Source of the DNA: a virus
Length of the DNA stretch: 32,066 nucleotides
Direction: 5' to 3' (one strand)
Virus record (IMG/VR): IMGVR_UViG_3300042887_000309
Span: 1 to 32,066 of that record
Under the pieces are notes generated by a model. It was not told where the DNA came from and searched no databases. It was given only the letters and a program-made list of their open reading frames with translations. Of the stretch, positions 6,323 through 14,170 are shown one piece after another. Position 1 is the stretch's first letter, and each line of letters begins with the position of its first letter. Made by a program: the position numbers and the translations under genes.

Positions 6323-8394
6323 TAGTAGTAGGAATATATATCCAAGATTCAGTTACATTAGAATACAATAAAGTAGAATTATTTAACGATGAAAAAATAT
6401 CTGTTAATAGTTCTATTCAAAATGTAAATGATATAAGTAAAACCTATACTGATTTTAGTCAAACATTTACTGTACCTGCATCAAAACAAAATAATAAAAT
6501 ATTCAGACATTGGTACGAAAATTCAAATGATAATGGATTTAGTACATTAACAAAAGCTGATGCATATATTGAAATAGATACAATTCCTTTTAGAAGTGGT
6601 AAGATACAATTAGAAAGTGCTAATGTAAAAGATGGGCAACCACAAGATTATAGCATTACATTTATTGGTGCTTTAGGTAGTTTAAAAGATAAATTTAATG
6701 GTTTATATTTAAAAGATTTAACAGATACAACTTATGATTTTGCTTATACTGCTGATTTAGTAAGGGATAAAGTAACTACTCAAACAACATCTCCTGTACT
6801 TCCTGATATAAAATTTCCTTTAATTTCATCATCAAGATATTGGACTTATGGAAGTGGAGATAATATAAATTCATCATCTACACCAATTAGATTTAATGAG
6901 TTATTTCCTGCTATAAAATTATCAGCAATTTTAAATATGATTTCAAATGATAGTAATATTTTAAATTTAAATTTTAATGGTTCATTTTTATCTGATGCAA
7001 GGTTTACAAATGCTTATTTATGGTTAAAAAATGCAGATATTTTTGAAACAATAACAAAAGAGGATTTAATTACTTTTCAAAATACAAGTGCAATAACATA
7101 TTCACCCACATCTGGAAATCCTCAATATAATGCTTTTAAAGTACCTCCATTATTAAATGATACTGTTTACAGAAATAGTATTAATGAACCATTATTTCCA
7201 GATAAAGATTATAAATTAACATTAACAATATCTCCAACTGTTGCTGGAATTTCATATACTATAAATACATATTTTATAAGTGCAGGTTCAACAGTTGAAT
7301 ATTTATTAAGTAGTGAAACAAAAACTTCTATTGTAGGAAATCAAACTTTTATACAATCTTCTTCTTCTCAATTTAATAAAGATTCTGGATATAGATATAA
7401 AATAGTTTCTGATTCAAATATAACTTTTAATGCTTCTATTTTATTAACAAGTTACATTAGATTTAATAATACAGATTTTTACAGTTATCAAACAATTTCA
7501 AAATCAGCTAATCAAACTTTAACTGCATCTACTGTAATCCCTATTAAAAAATATATGCCAGAAATTAAAATAGAAGATTTTTTTAGTGGATTATTAAAAA
7601 TGTTTAATCTTACTTGTTATTCAACCGATGGAATAAACTATACAGTAGAGCAATTAGAAAGTTATTATACAAGTGGACAAATTAGAGATATTACAAAATA
7701 TATTAAATCGGATTCTATTAATTTAAATAGAGTAAAAACTTATAAGAAAATAAATTTTGAATATGAGAAAAGTGAATCTTTAGTTAATGTTGGTTTTATG
7801 TCAGCTAATGGAATAGAATATGGTTCTTTATTTTATAATACAAATAATGATGGAGATGAATATAATATTAAATTACCATTTGAAAATTTAAACTTTAATA
7901 ATTTACAAGATAAATTACAAGTTGGTTATTCATTAAAAACTGATTTACAAAAGTATATTCCTAAACCTGTAATCTTATATGATTATAATCCAAGTGCATT
8001 AACTACATTAACAGGAACTACATTTTATTTTTCAAATTCTACAAGTGGAAGCGGAACAGGATATACTTCTTATAAAGCATTTGGACAAGAATATTATGAT
8101 GGTACTGATACATATAGTTTAAACTTTAATCAACAACAAAGTACATTAACAAATGAATCAATAAGTGATAGTTTATATAATGAATATTACGAAAAATATT
8201 TAGCTAACATATTTGATTCTAAAGCAAGATTAATTAAAGTTAGTGGAATATTACCAACATCATTATTAACTACGCTTAAATTGAATGATAGGCTTGTTAT
8301 AAGAGATAAGAGATATTTGATTAACACGTTTACAACAGATTTAACAACTGGAGAAGTACAATTTGAATTACTAACAGACAATAGGATATTATGA
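6319..8394 (+). CDS. putative baseplate hub/tail-tip protein, 691 aa
   Basis: A large beta-rich structural protein. The N-terminal region contains VNDISKTYTDFSQTFTVPAS (about residues 37-56) and then FRSGKIQLESANVKDGQ, a combination I recall from flavobacterial phage tail-tip proteins; the middle is low-complexity and Ser/Asn-rich; the C-terminus (LNDRLVIRDKRYLINTFTTD, about 657-676) looks like a hub-type beta-barrel end. It lies between the 374-aa baseplate candidate and the tape-measure gene, where siphophages encode distal-tail and hub proteins. No peptidoglycan hydrolase domain is seen. The stop overlaps the next ATG (ATGA). Confidence 0.65.
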   Translation: MIVVGIYIQDSVTLEYNKVELFNDEKISVNSSIQNVNDISKTYTDFSQTFTVPASKQNNKIFRHWYENSNDNGFSTLTKADAYIEIDTIPFRSGKIQLESANVKDGQPQDYSITFIGALGSLKDKFNGLYLKDLTDTTYDFAYTADLVRDKVTTQTTSPVLPDIKFPLISSSRYWTYGSGDNINSSSTPIRFNELFPAIKLSAILNMISNDSNILNLNFNGSFLSDARFTNAYLWLKNADIFETITKEDLITFQNTSAITYSPTSGNPQYNAFKVPPLLNDTVYRNSINEPLFPDKDYKLTLTISPTVAGISYTINTYFISAGSTVEYLLSSETKTSIVGNQTFIQSSSSQFNKDSGYRYKIVSDSNITFNASILLTSYIRFNNTDFYSYQTISKSANQTLTASTVIPIKKYMPEIKIEDFFSGLLKMFNLTCYSTDGINYTVEQLESYYTSGQIRDITKYIKSDSINLNRVKTYKKINFEYEKSESLVNVGFMSANGIEYGSLFYNTNNDGDEYNIKLPFENLNFNNLQDKLQVGYSLKTDLQKYIPKPVILYDYNPSALTTLTGTTFYFSNSTSGSGTGYTSYKAFGQEYYDGTDTYSLNFNQQQSTLTNESISDSLYNEYYEKYLANIFDSKARLIKVSGILPTSLLTTLKLNDRLVIRDKRYLINTFTTDLTTGEVQFELLTDNRIL

Positions 8395-8549
8395 TAAAGC
8401 ACATTTTAGATTTATTAGCATTAGATGAATTTTACGGACAAAGTGAATTAATTGAAATAGCTAAAGGAAAATATCAAAGACCAACAACATTTAAACAAGG
8501 ATTTAATCAAATCAAAAGAGAAATAAAATGGCTGAAAAGAAAACAATAG
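8391..8549 (+). CDS. small conserved protein ahead of tape measure, 52 aa
   Basis: ATG 8391 overlaps the preceding stop and TAG 8547-8549 lies 22 nt inside the next gene in another frame. Product MIKHILDLLALDEFYGQSEL, then KYQRPTTFKQGFNQIKRE, is helical. I recall similar short ORFs directly in front of the tape-measure gene in flavobacterial phages. The overlap with the tape-measure start suggests translational coupling. A role as an assembly cofactor of the tape measure is speculation. Confidence 0.65.
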   Translation: MIKHILDLLALDEFYGQSELIEIAKGKYQRPTTFKQGFNQIKREIKWLKRKQ

Positions 8550-10387
8550 AGTTAGAAATAAAATCGAATTTAGATTCCGCTCAACAATCAGTATCTGGTT
8601 TAAAAACTCAATTAAGAAATGCACAAGCAGAGGTAGCTATTTTATCTGATAAGTTTGGAGCAACATCTAAAGAAGCAGTAAACGCAGCTAAAAAAGCAGC
8701 AGAATTAAGAGATAGAATTGGAGATGCAAAAGCCTTAACTGATGCCTTTAATCCTGATGCAAAATTTAGAGCATTAAGTGGCTCGTTAGCAGGTGTTGCA
8801 GGTGGATTTTCTGCAGTTACAGGAATAATGGGTGCTTTAGGTACTGAAAGTAAAGAAGTAGAACAGGCTATTTTAAAGGTTCAATCTGCAATGGCTATTG
8901 CAAGTGGATTACAAACATTAGGAGAAAGTATAGACCAATTTAAAATATTAGGTAGTGTTATATCAAATACTACAATATATCAAAGAGCATTAACAATAGC
9001 AACTGCTACTTATACTTATGTAAATGCAGCAGCAACTACAGGATTAAAATTGCTTCGAGGTGCTATGGTTTCAACAGGAGTTGGAGCTTTAGTTGTTGGT
9101 ATTGGATATTTAATATCTAAAATGGGCGATGCTTCTGACGCTACTGAAAAATTAACTAAAAGACAAGAATCACTAAATAAGCAACTTGAAAATACTAAAA
9201 AATTAACTGATGATGCTGCTAAATCTATTGATTATAATACACAAATACAACTAGCAAAAGCTAAACAAAGAGGAGCATCAGAAAAAGAATTATTGCGTAT
9301 TGAATTAGATGGTTATGAAGCAAGAGGAAAAGCTAATAATAAAGAAATTCAAGATATACAAAAAACTCAAAAAAACCAACTTAATCTTACTAAAGAACAA
9401 AATAAAAGAATACAAGAATTAAGAGAAGAAAATCAAAACTTACAAAGACAAGGTAATCTTGCAATAGCAAATTTAGATGCTGAATTAGCAGTTAAACAAA
9501 GAGAAAATGTTAAAGAAACAAATAAGGAAATTAGTGTAGAAGAACAAAAAAGAATAGATGAAAAGAAACAAAGGTTAGATGATGAAATGCAATCTGCTAA
9601 AGATGCTATTGCTATTTTAGAATCATTAAAACCACCTGAAACTCCTGCACAAAAAGAATTAAGAGAATACGAAGAAAAGAAAGCAATTTTATTAGCAAAT
9701 AATTTAGACACAAAAAAATTAACTGAAGATTTTTTAATAAGTCAAGCAAATGCTGAATATGTTATTTATGAAGAAAAATTAGCAGCGACAAAAGAATTAA
9801 CAGACAAGGAATTAGCTGCAGAACAAGCGGTAAGAGAAGCAAAAAGAAATGCATTAGATACAAGTTTAAATATATTACAACAATTTGCAGGTAAAAATAA
9901 AGCGGTTGCATTAGGTATTTTAGCGGTTCAAAAAGGATTAGCAATAGGAGATGTAGTAGTAGGTGCAGCAAAAGCAATAGGATTAGCAAAAGCATCAATG
10001 GCTCCAACACCATTAAATCCCCCTTTTTTAGGTCCAGGAGTTCCAAATCCATCTTATTTAACAAATTTAAAAGTAGGTGCTGCTTCTATTATAGCTACTA
10101 AAATTGGTGCAGCAACTTCTATTGCTTCTATATTAGCTGCTGGTATATCAGGTGCAAAATCTATTACAGGTGGAGGTGGTGGTGCTACAGACGGTGGTGG
10201 TGGTGGAGGAGGAACTGCTCCTACTGCTCCTGCATTTAACGTAGTAGGTGCAAGTGCAACAAACCAAATTGCTCAAACAATAGCAAATCAACAACAACAA
10301 CCTATAAAAGCTTATGTGGTTTCTAATGATGTTACAACTGCTCAAAGTTTAGATAGAAATATAATTTCAAGTGCTTCAATAGGATAA
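8528..10387 (+). CDS. tape measure protein, 619 aa
   Basis: Determines tail length. Residues 1-65 and about 205-420 are charged, heptad-rich coiled coil (LKTQLRNAQAEVAIL; IQELREENQNLQRQG); residues about 178-198 are a hydrophobic, Gly/Ala-rich segment (STGVGALVVGIGYLI) of the membrane-spanning kind; the C-terminal part (450-575) is Ala/Gly/Ile-rich and includes a run of glycines near residue 548. These are classic tape-measure features. By the usual 0.15 nm per residue the tail would be about 90 nm, within the siphovirus range. A/T-rich leader sequence follows and the next gene starts 40 nt later. Confidence 0.9.
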   Translation: MAEKKTIELEIKSNLDSAQQSVSGLKTQLRNAQAEVAILSDKFGATSKEAVNAAKKAAELRDRIGDAKALTDAFNPDAKFRALSGSLAGVAGGFSAVTGIMGALGTESKEVEQAILKVQSAMAIASGLQTLGESIDQFKILGSVISNTTIYQRALTIATATYTYVNAAATTGLKLLRGAMVSTGVGALVVGIGYLISKMGDASDATEKLTKRQESLNKQLENTKKLTDDAAKSIDYNTQIQLAKAKQRGASEKELLRIELDGYEARGKANNKEIQDIQKTQKNQLNLTKEQNKRIQELREENQNLQRQGNLAIANLDAELAVKQRENVKETNKEISVEEQKRIDEKKQRLDDEMQSAKDAIAILESLKPPETPAQKELREYEEKKAILLANNLDTKKLTEDFLISQANAEYVIYEEKLAATKELTDKELAAEQAVREAKRNALDTSLNILQQFAGKNKAVALGILAVQKGLAIGDVVVGAAKAIGLAKASMAPTPLNPPFLGPGVPNPSYLTNLKVGAASIIATKIGAATSIASILAAGISGAKSITGGGGGATDGGGGGGGTAPTAPAFNVVGASATNQIAQTIANQQQQPIKAYVVSNDVTTAQSLDRNIISSASIG

Positions 10388-10427
10388 AACAAAATAAATA
10401 CAAATTAATTATAATTAAAAAAATAAT
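10388..10427 (+). promoter_or_regulatory. A/T-rich leader before the capsid gene block
   Basis: Forty non-coding bases with ATTATAATTAAAAAAATAAT directly in front of ATG 10428. The composition and the TATAAT/A7 pattern resemble the leaders at 3281, 11215 and 13803, but no exact long match is present and no terminator precedes it. It may be a weak late promoter or only a translation-enhancing leader. Confidence 0.3.
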
Positions 10428-11018
10428 ATGAGAATAGTTGAATTAATAATAGACGAAACTGAAAAGTTAAACGGAATAGAAGCAGTATCAATAGTTGAAT
10501 TTCCTGCAATAGAATCTAATTTCATTGCATTAAGTGAACATTTAGAACTTGCTAAAGTAGATGATGAAAAGAAGATTTTAATGGGTGCTGCATTAATACC
10601 AAATAAGAACATTTACCGTAAGAATGGAGATGATGAATATTATATATTCTTTTCAAATGATACAGTAAGAAAAGCAAGTGAATTATTCTTAATGAATAGC
10701 AATCAAAACAATGCAACATTAGAACACGAAAAGAAACTAAAAGATTTGTCAGTAGTTGAATCTTGGATAGTTGAAGATACTGAAATGGATAAATCTAAAA
10801 AGTATGGTTTAAATGCTCCTGTAGGAACTTGGATGGTATCTATGAAAGTTAATAATGATGCTATATGGAATGACTTTGTAAAGACTGGAAAGGTTAAAGG
10901 TTTTAGTATCGAAGGATATTTCTCTGATAAATTAGAAATGAGTTTAGAACTTGCAAAAGAACAAGAATTAATAGATAAAATAAAATCAATAATAACTAAT
11001 GCTGAAATTAATAAATAA
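10428..11018 (+). CDS. capsid maturation protease, XkdF-like, 196 aa
   Basis: Probably processes the scaffold or capsid protein during head assembly. The N-terminal half has LMGAALIPNKNIYRKNG, then YYIFFSNDTVRKASELF; the core contains LEHEKKLKDLSVVESWIVED and ends APVGTWMVSMKVNND and VKGFSIEG. This series matches the XkdF-type putative serine protease domain of phage head modules; the His of LEHE and the Ser of VVES are candidate catalytic residues by analogy only. Its place just upstream of scaffold-like and major capsid genes supports the call. Confidence 0.8.
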   Translation: MRIVELIIDETEKLNGIEAVSIVEFPAIESNFIALSEHLELAKVDDEKKILMGAALIPNKNIYRKNGDDEYYIFFSNDTVRKASELFLMNSNQNNATLEHEKKLKDLSVVESWIVEDTEMDKSKKYGLNAPVGTWMVSMKVNNDAIWNDFVKTGKVKGFSIEGYFSDKLEMSLELAKEQELIDKIKSIITNAEINK

Positions 11019-11022
11019 AATT

Positions 11023-11202
11023 ATGGGAAAAACAAGTTCACCAACAGGTGGTAATAGAGGTTGCTTATGCAAAGATGGTAAATATTCGCAAAAATGTTGC
11101 AATGGAGAATTATCAGAACAAGGAATAGGAAGTTTAGTTGGAGGTTCTACTGCAGTAGTTAGAGATGGTGCAGGAAATATAATTTCAACAAGAACAACTT
11201 AA
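11023..11202 (+). CDS. small cysteine-containing phage protein, 59 aa
   Basis: The frame is open from 10999, but ATG 11023 lies just after the upstream stop and is preceded by an A-rich leader. The product is MGKTSSPTGGNRGCLCKDGK followed by a paired CC and a Gly-rich C-terminus (IGSLVGGSTAVVRDGAGN). The C-L-C ... K-C-C pattern with an EQGIGSL continuation recurs in short proteins of Bacteroidota phage head regions, in my recollection. No function is assigned; a minor structural or metal-binding role is possible. Confidence 0.65.
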   Translation: MGKTSSPTGGNRGCLCKDGKYSQKCCNGELSEQGIGSLVGGSTAVVRDGAGNIISTRTT

Positions 11203-11249
11203 TTTATAACAAAATTTTATAATATTAATTTATACTTAAAAAATATAAT

Positions 11250-11588
11250 ATGACAACTGAAAAATTAGTAAACAATGCTTTGTTTGGAAAAACAGAATTA
11301 GCAAGCCAAAAAATAGAATTAGCAAGTGCTAAAGATTTAGAAAATGTTTTAACTAAAATTTATTCTGAACAAACTAAAACAGATAAAATTAAAGCTATTT
11401 ATGAAAAATCTATAAAAGATTTGGAAAATTCAAAATTTAATCTTCAAAGTCAAGTTAATATAAGCGAAAATTTATTAAATGATTTTTTAAAACAAGCTAA
11501 TGATTTAGGAATAAGTGCTGATTCAGTTCCTTCTTATAAAAAATTAGTTATTGAAGTTCAAAATACAAAATCAGAATATCTTAAATAA
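11250..11588 (+). CDS. hypothetical coiled-coil protein of the head region, 112 aa
   Basis: ATG follows an A/T-rich leader (11203-11249) that ends CTTAAAAAATATAAT. The product is almost wholly helical (KIELASAKDLENVLTKIYSE; a long Lys/Glu/Asn heptad pattern to residue 85), with one likely turn (LGISADSVPSY). No catalytic motif. It lies between the protease and the scaffold-like gene, so a scaffolding accessory or internal capsid protein is possible. It has its own leader, suggesting separate control. Confidence 0.6.
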   Translation: MTTEKLVNNALFGKTELASQKIELASAKDLENVLTKIYSEQTKTDKIKAIYEKSIKDLENSKFNLQSQVNISENLLNDFLKQANDLGISADSVPSYKKLVIEVQNTKSEYLK

Positions 11589-11594
11589 ATAAAT

Positions 11595-12140
11595 ATGAAT
11601 GTAATTAATGAAATCAAAACTCTTTTGGGTATGGAAGTTAAACTTGCTCAAATGAAACTTAAAGATGGAGTTACTGTTATAGAAGCTGATGCTTTTGAAA
11701 TGGATAACAATGTTTTTATTGTAAACGGTGAGGAAAAAATTCCTATGCCTGTTGGAGAATACGAACTTGAAGACGGAATGATTTTAGTTGTAGCAGTAGA
11801 AGGTATTATTGCTGAAATTAAAGAACCTGTTGCTGAAGTTGAAGAAACTCCTGAAGTAGAAGTTGTTGTTGAGGCACAAGCTGCTACACCTGCTACTCCT
11901 AAAAGAATTGTTGAATCAGTTTCTAAAGAAATGTTCTTTTCTGAAATTGAAAAACTACGTACTGAAATTGCTGAATTAAAATTAGCAAAAGAAGTTGTTA
12001 AAGAAGAATTAAGTTCTGATGTTGTTGTTGAACCATTAACACATTCACCTGAAGTTAAATCTGAATTAAGATTAAATAAAATATCAACTAATCGCCAAAT
12101 GACTACACAAGATATAGTTATGGCAAAACTTTTTAACTAA
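11595..12140 (+). CDS. putative scaffolding protein, 181 aa
   Basis: Ends 13 nt before the major capsid gene. N-terminal residues about 20-75 form a small beta domain (LKDGVTVIEADAFEMDN, then IPMPVGEYELEDGMILVV); residues 78-110 are a Glu/Val/Pro/Ala-rich linker (AEVEETPEVEVVVEAQAATP); residues 112-145 are a helical segment (MFFSEIEKLRTEIAELKLAK). A disordered acidic linker plus coiled coil directly upstream of the capsid gene is typical of scaffolds. The beta domain could also be a head-decoration fold; this is from sequence appearance only. Confidence 0.6.
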   Translation: MNVINEIKTLLGMEVKLAQMKLKDGVTVIEADAFEMDNNVFIVNGEEKIPMPVGEYELEDGMILVVAVEGIIAEIKEPVAEVEETPEVEVVVEAQAATPATPKRIVESVSKEMFFSEIEKLRTEIAELKLAKEVVKEELSSDVVVEPLTHSPEVKSELRLNKISTNRQMTTQDIVMAKLFN

Positions 12141-12153
12141 AAAAATTTAAATT

Positions 12154-13119
12154 ATGCCTACTACAACAACAATTACTTCTCCTACTTATGCTGGAGAATT
12201 TGCAGGAAAATATATTTCTGCTGCATTACTTTCTGGTTCTACTATTGCTAATGGTGGTATTGAAGTATTGCCTAATATCAAATTCAAACAAGTAATTAAC
12301 AGAATCAATACTGATGCTATTGTTGCCAATGCAACTTGTGATTTTAGTGCTACTTCTACTGTTACTATTGCTGAAAAAATTATTACTCCTGAAGAATTTC
12401 AAGTAAACTTACAACTTTGTAAAAAAGATTTCCACCAAACTTGGATGGCGATTCAACAAGGTTATTCTGCTTTTGATTCTTTGCCTCCAACATTTGCTGA
12501 TTATTTGATTTCTCACGTTGCTGCTAAAGTTGCTGAAAAAATTGAAAACAACATTTGGAAAGGTGTAACTGCTAACGCTGGAGAATTTGACGGTTTTACT
12601 GCATTGCTTACTGCTGATGCTGGTTTACCTTCTACTCAAGAAGTTGCTGCTACTTCAACTAATATTACTGCTGCTTCTACTGTTGTTGCTGAACTTGGTA
12701 AACTTGTAGATGCTATTCCTGCTGCACTTTACGGTAAAGAAGATTTGTATCTTTATATCTCTCAAGCAACTGCAAGAGCTTATGTTAGAGCTTTAGGAGG
12801 ATTCGGAGCTTCTGGATTAGGTGCTAATGGTACTAACGCAATGGGAACACAATGGTATAACAACGGTTCACTTTCTTTTGATGGTATCAAAATATTTGTT
12901 GCAAATGGATTAGCTCCAACTGTTGCTATCGCTGCTCAAAAATCTAACCTTTATTTTGGAACAGGTTTATTGAATGACCAAAACGAAGTACAAGTAATTG
13001 ATATGTCTCCAGTTGATGGTTCTCAAAACGTTAGAGTTGTAATGAGATTTACTGCTGCAGTTCAATACGGTAATGTTTCTGATATTACTACTTATGGTAT
13101 TACAAACGCTGCTAACTAA
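12154..13119 (+). CDS. major capsid protein, 321 aa
   Basis: Lies after protease and scaffold-like genes and before a strong terminator, as expected of the most abundant head protein. The N-terminus is flexible and Thr/Ser-rich; the central part has an E-loop-like region (TIAEKIITPEEFQVNLQLCK), a long amphipathic helix segment (FADYLISHVAAKVAEKIENN, about 114-133) and a C-terminal half with FDGIKIFVANGL and NVRVVMRFTAAVQYG. These fit an HK97-fold capsid protein. Length is typical. The A-rich leader (AAAAAATTTAAATT) and stretches of GCT/GTT codons suggest strong expression. No introns or frameshifts. Confidence 0.88.
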   Translation: MPTTTTITSPTYAGEFAGKYISAALLSGSTIANGGIEVLPNIKFKQVINRINTDAIVANATCDFSATSTVTIAEKIITPEEFQVNLQLCKKDFHQTWMAIQQGYSAFDSLPPTFADYLISHVAAKVAEKIENNIWKGVTANAGEFDGFTALLTADAGLPSTQEVAATSTNITAASTVVAELGKLVDAIPAALYGKEDLYLYISQATARAYVRALGGFGASGLGANGTNAMGTQWYNNGSLSFDGIKIFVANGLAPTVAIAAQKSNLYFGTGLLNDQNEVQVIDMSPVDGSQNVRVVMRFTAAVQYGNVSDITTYGITNAAN

Positions 13120-13140
13120 TAATTAGTAACGTATATTAAC

Positions 13141-13176
13141 AAAGGGGTAGGTAAAAGTGCCTACTCCTTTTTTTTT
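13141..13176 (+). terminator. intrinsic terminator T2
   Basis: Eleven-pair stem AAAGGGGTAGG / CCTACTCCTTT with one G-T wobble and an eight-base loop, then a further run of T to 13176. It ends the capsid transcript 21 nt after the capsid stop and lies 20 nt ahead of the next ATG, so the tail-tube gene needs read-through or its own start. Confidence 0.93.
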
Positions 13177-13196
13177 AACTTTAAAAATATAAAATT

Positions 13197-13739
13197 ATGC
13201 CTTGCGATATATCATTAGGAAGAGCTGTACAATGTAAAGACAGTTTAGGAGGATTAAGAGCAGTTTACTTCATTAATTGGGGTGATGCTACAACAGTAAC
13301 ATATTCTGCAACTGCAGGACAAGAGGATGTAATTACTGCTTTAGGTGGTACTCCTATTGGTTACAAATATGAATTAAAAGGAACTTCAACTTTTGAACAA
13401 ACTGTAACAAGTTCAAGAGATAACGGTACTACATTTGTTGACCAAAAATTATCTTTAGATATTAAAAAATTAACTATTGCCGACCATAAACAACTTAAAC
13501 TTTTAGCTTATGGTAGACCACAAGTTATAGTTGAAGATAACAACGGTAATTTCTTTATGGCAGGTTTAACTAAAGGAATGGATTTAGTAACTGCAACTGT
13601 ATCTACAGGAGCTGCAATGGGTGATGCTTCATCTTATAAAATGGAATTTCAAGGAATGGAAAAATTACCTGCTAATTTCGTTACTGGACCATTAACTACA
13701 GGAATATTAGCTTCTATTGTTGAAGGTACTGTAGCATAA
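13197..13739 (+). CDS. major tail (tube) protein, 180 aa
   Basis: Starts MPCDISLGRAVQCKDSLGGL. Size, a beta-strand-rich pattern, the segments YKYELKGTSTFEQTV and KLSLDIKKLTIADHKQLKLL, and an isolated, terminator-flanked position after the capsid gene fit the tube subunit of a siphophage tail. No sheath gene is present anywhere in the window, so the tail is non-contractile. Placing the tube gene after the capsid and several kilobases after the tape measure is unusual. The assignment is by context and appearance. Confidence 0.75.
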   Translation: MPCDISLGRAVQCKDSLGGLRAVYFINWGDATTVTYSATAGQEDVITALGGTPIGYKYELKGTSTFEQTVTSSRDNGTTFVDQKLSLDIKKLTIADHKQLKLLAYGRPQVIVEDNNGNFFMAGLTKGMDLVTATVSTGAAMGDASSYKMEFQGMEKLPANFVTGPLTTGILASIVEGTVA

Positions 13740-13761
13740 CATTTTGTTTGTTTGTTTTTTT

Positions 13762-13794
13762 AAAAAGGTGTACTTTAATTAGTATGCCTTTTTT
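13762..13794 (+). terminator. intrinsic terminator T3
   Basis: Twelve-pair stem AAAAGGTGTACT / AGTATGCCTTTT with two G-T wobbles, loop TTAATT and a T-run to 13794. The A-tract on the 5' side could also make it work in reverse. It closes a unit consisting of the tail-tube gene only. Confidence 0.9.
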
Positions 13795-13802
13795 GTTTTA
13801 AA

Positions 13803-13838
13803 ACAATTTTATGTTTAAATTATTATTATAAAAAAATA
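13803..13838 (+). promoter_or_regulatory. late-type leader element (copy 2; matches 3281-3316)
   Basis: Immediately after T3 and before ATG 13841. TATTATTATAAAAAAATA at 13821-13838 repeats 3299-3316 exactly, with ACAATT at the same 18-nt distance upstream. Occurrence right after a terminator both times suggests a promoter used for late genes. The distance from its last base to ATG is 2 nt here and 5 nt at 3322, so if it is a promoter the transcript would be nearly leaderless or start within the element. Confidence 0.5.
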
Positions 13839-13840
13839 TT

Positions 13841-14170
13841 ATGATAATTTTAAAAGAACAAAATACTGCACAAACTTTTAGCTTTATTCCAAGAGAATTA
13901 AAAGCTACTACTATTGTTTTAAGAAATGAAAGTACAGGAAGTGAAACAACTATTGCTGCTGATTTCTTTTTATCAGATTATTATTTAACAACAACATCAA
14001 TTTTTAATTTAAAAGAAAATACATTTTACAATCTTTCAATTAAGAACAATAATGAAATAGTTTATAAGGATAAAGTTTTTTGTACAAATCAAGAAACAAG
14101 TACATACACAGTTAATCAAAATCAATACGTAGCAAACACTACAAACAACGAATTTGTAATTTATGAGTAA
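13841..14170 (+). CDS. hypothetical structural-region protein, 109 aa
   Basis: Starts MIILKEQNTAQTFSFIPREL and has an immunoglobulin-like strand pattern (TTIVLRNESTGSETTI, FYNLSIKNNNEIVYKDKVF) ending in an Asn/Thr-rich tail. Beta-sandwich proteins of this size occur in head-tail joining and baseplate modules, but no family is assigned. The start follows the late-type leader; the stop lies eight bases inside the portal gene (start 14163), so it is coupled to portal translation. Confidence 0.6.
   Translation: MIILKEQNTAQTFSFIPRELKATTIVLRNESTGSETTIAADFFLSDYYLTTTSIFNLKENTFYNLSIKNNNEIVYKDKVFCTNQETSTYTVNQNQYVANTTNNEFVIYE

Noticed and set aside
9433-10064. Long open frames on the - strand inside the tape-measure gene
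   Set aside because: They are low-complexity (Leu or Ser runs), have no start context and mirror the repetitive sense codons of a well-supported gene. The same holds for the other - strand frames in the window.
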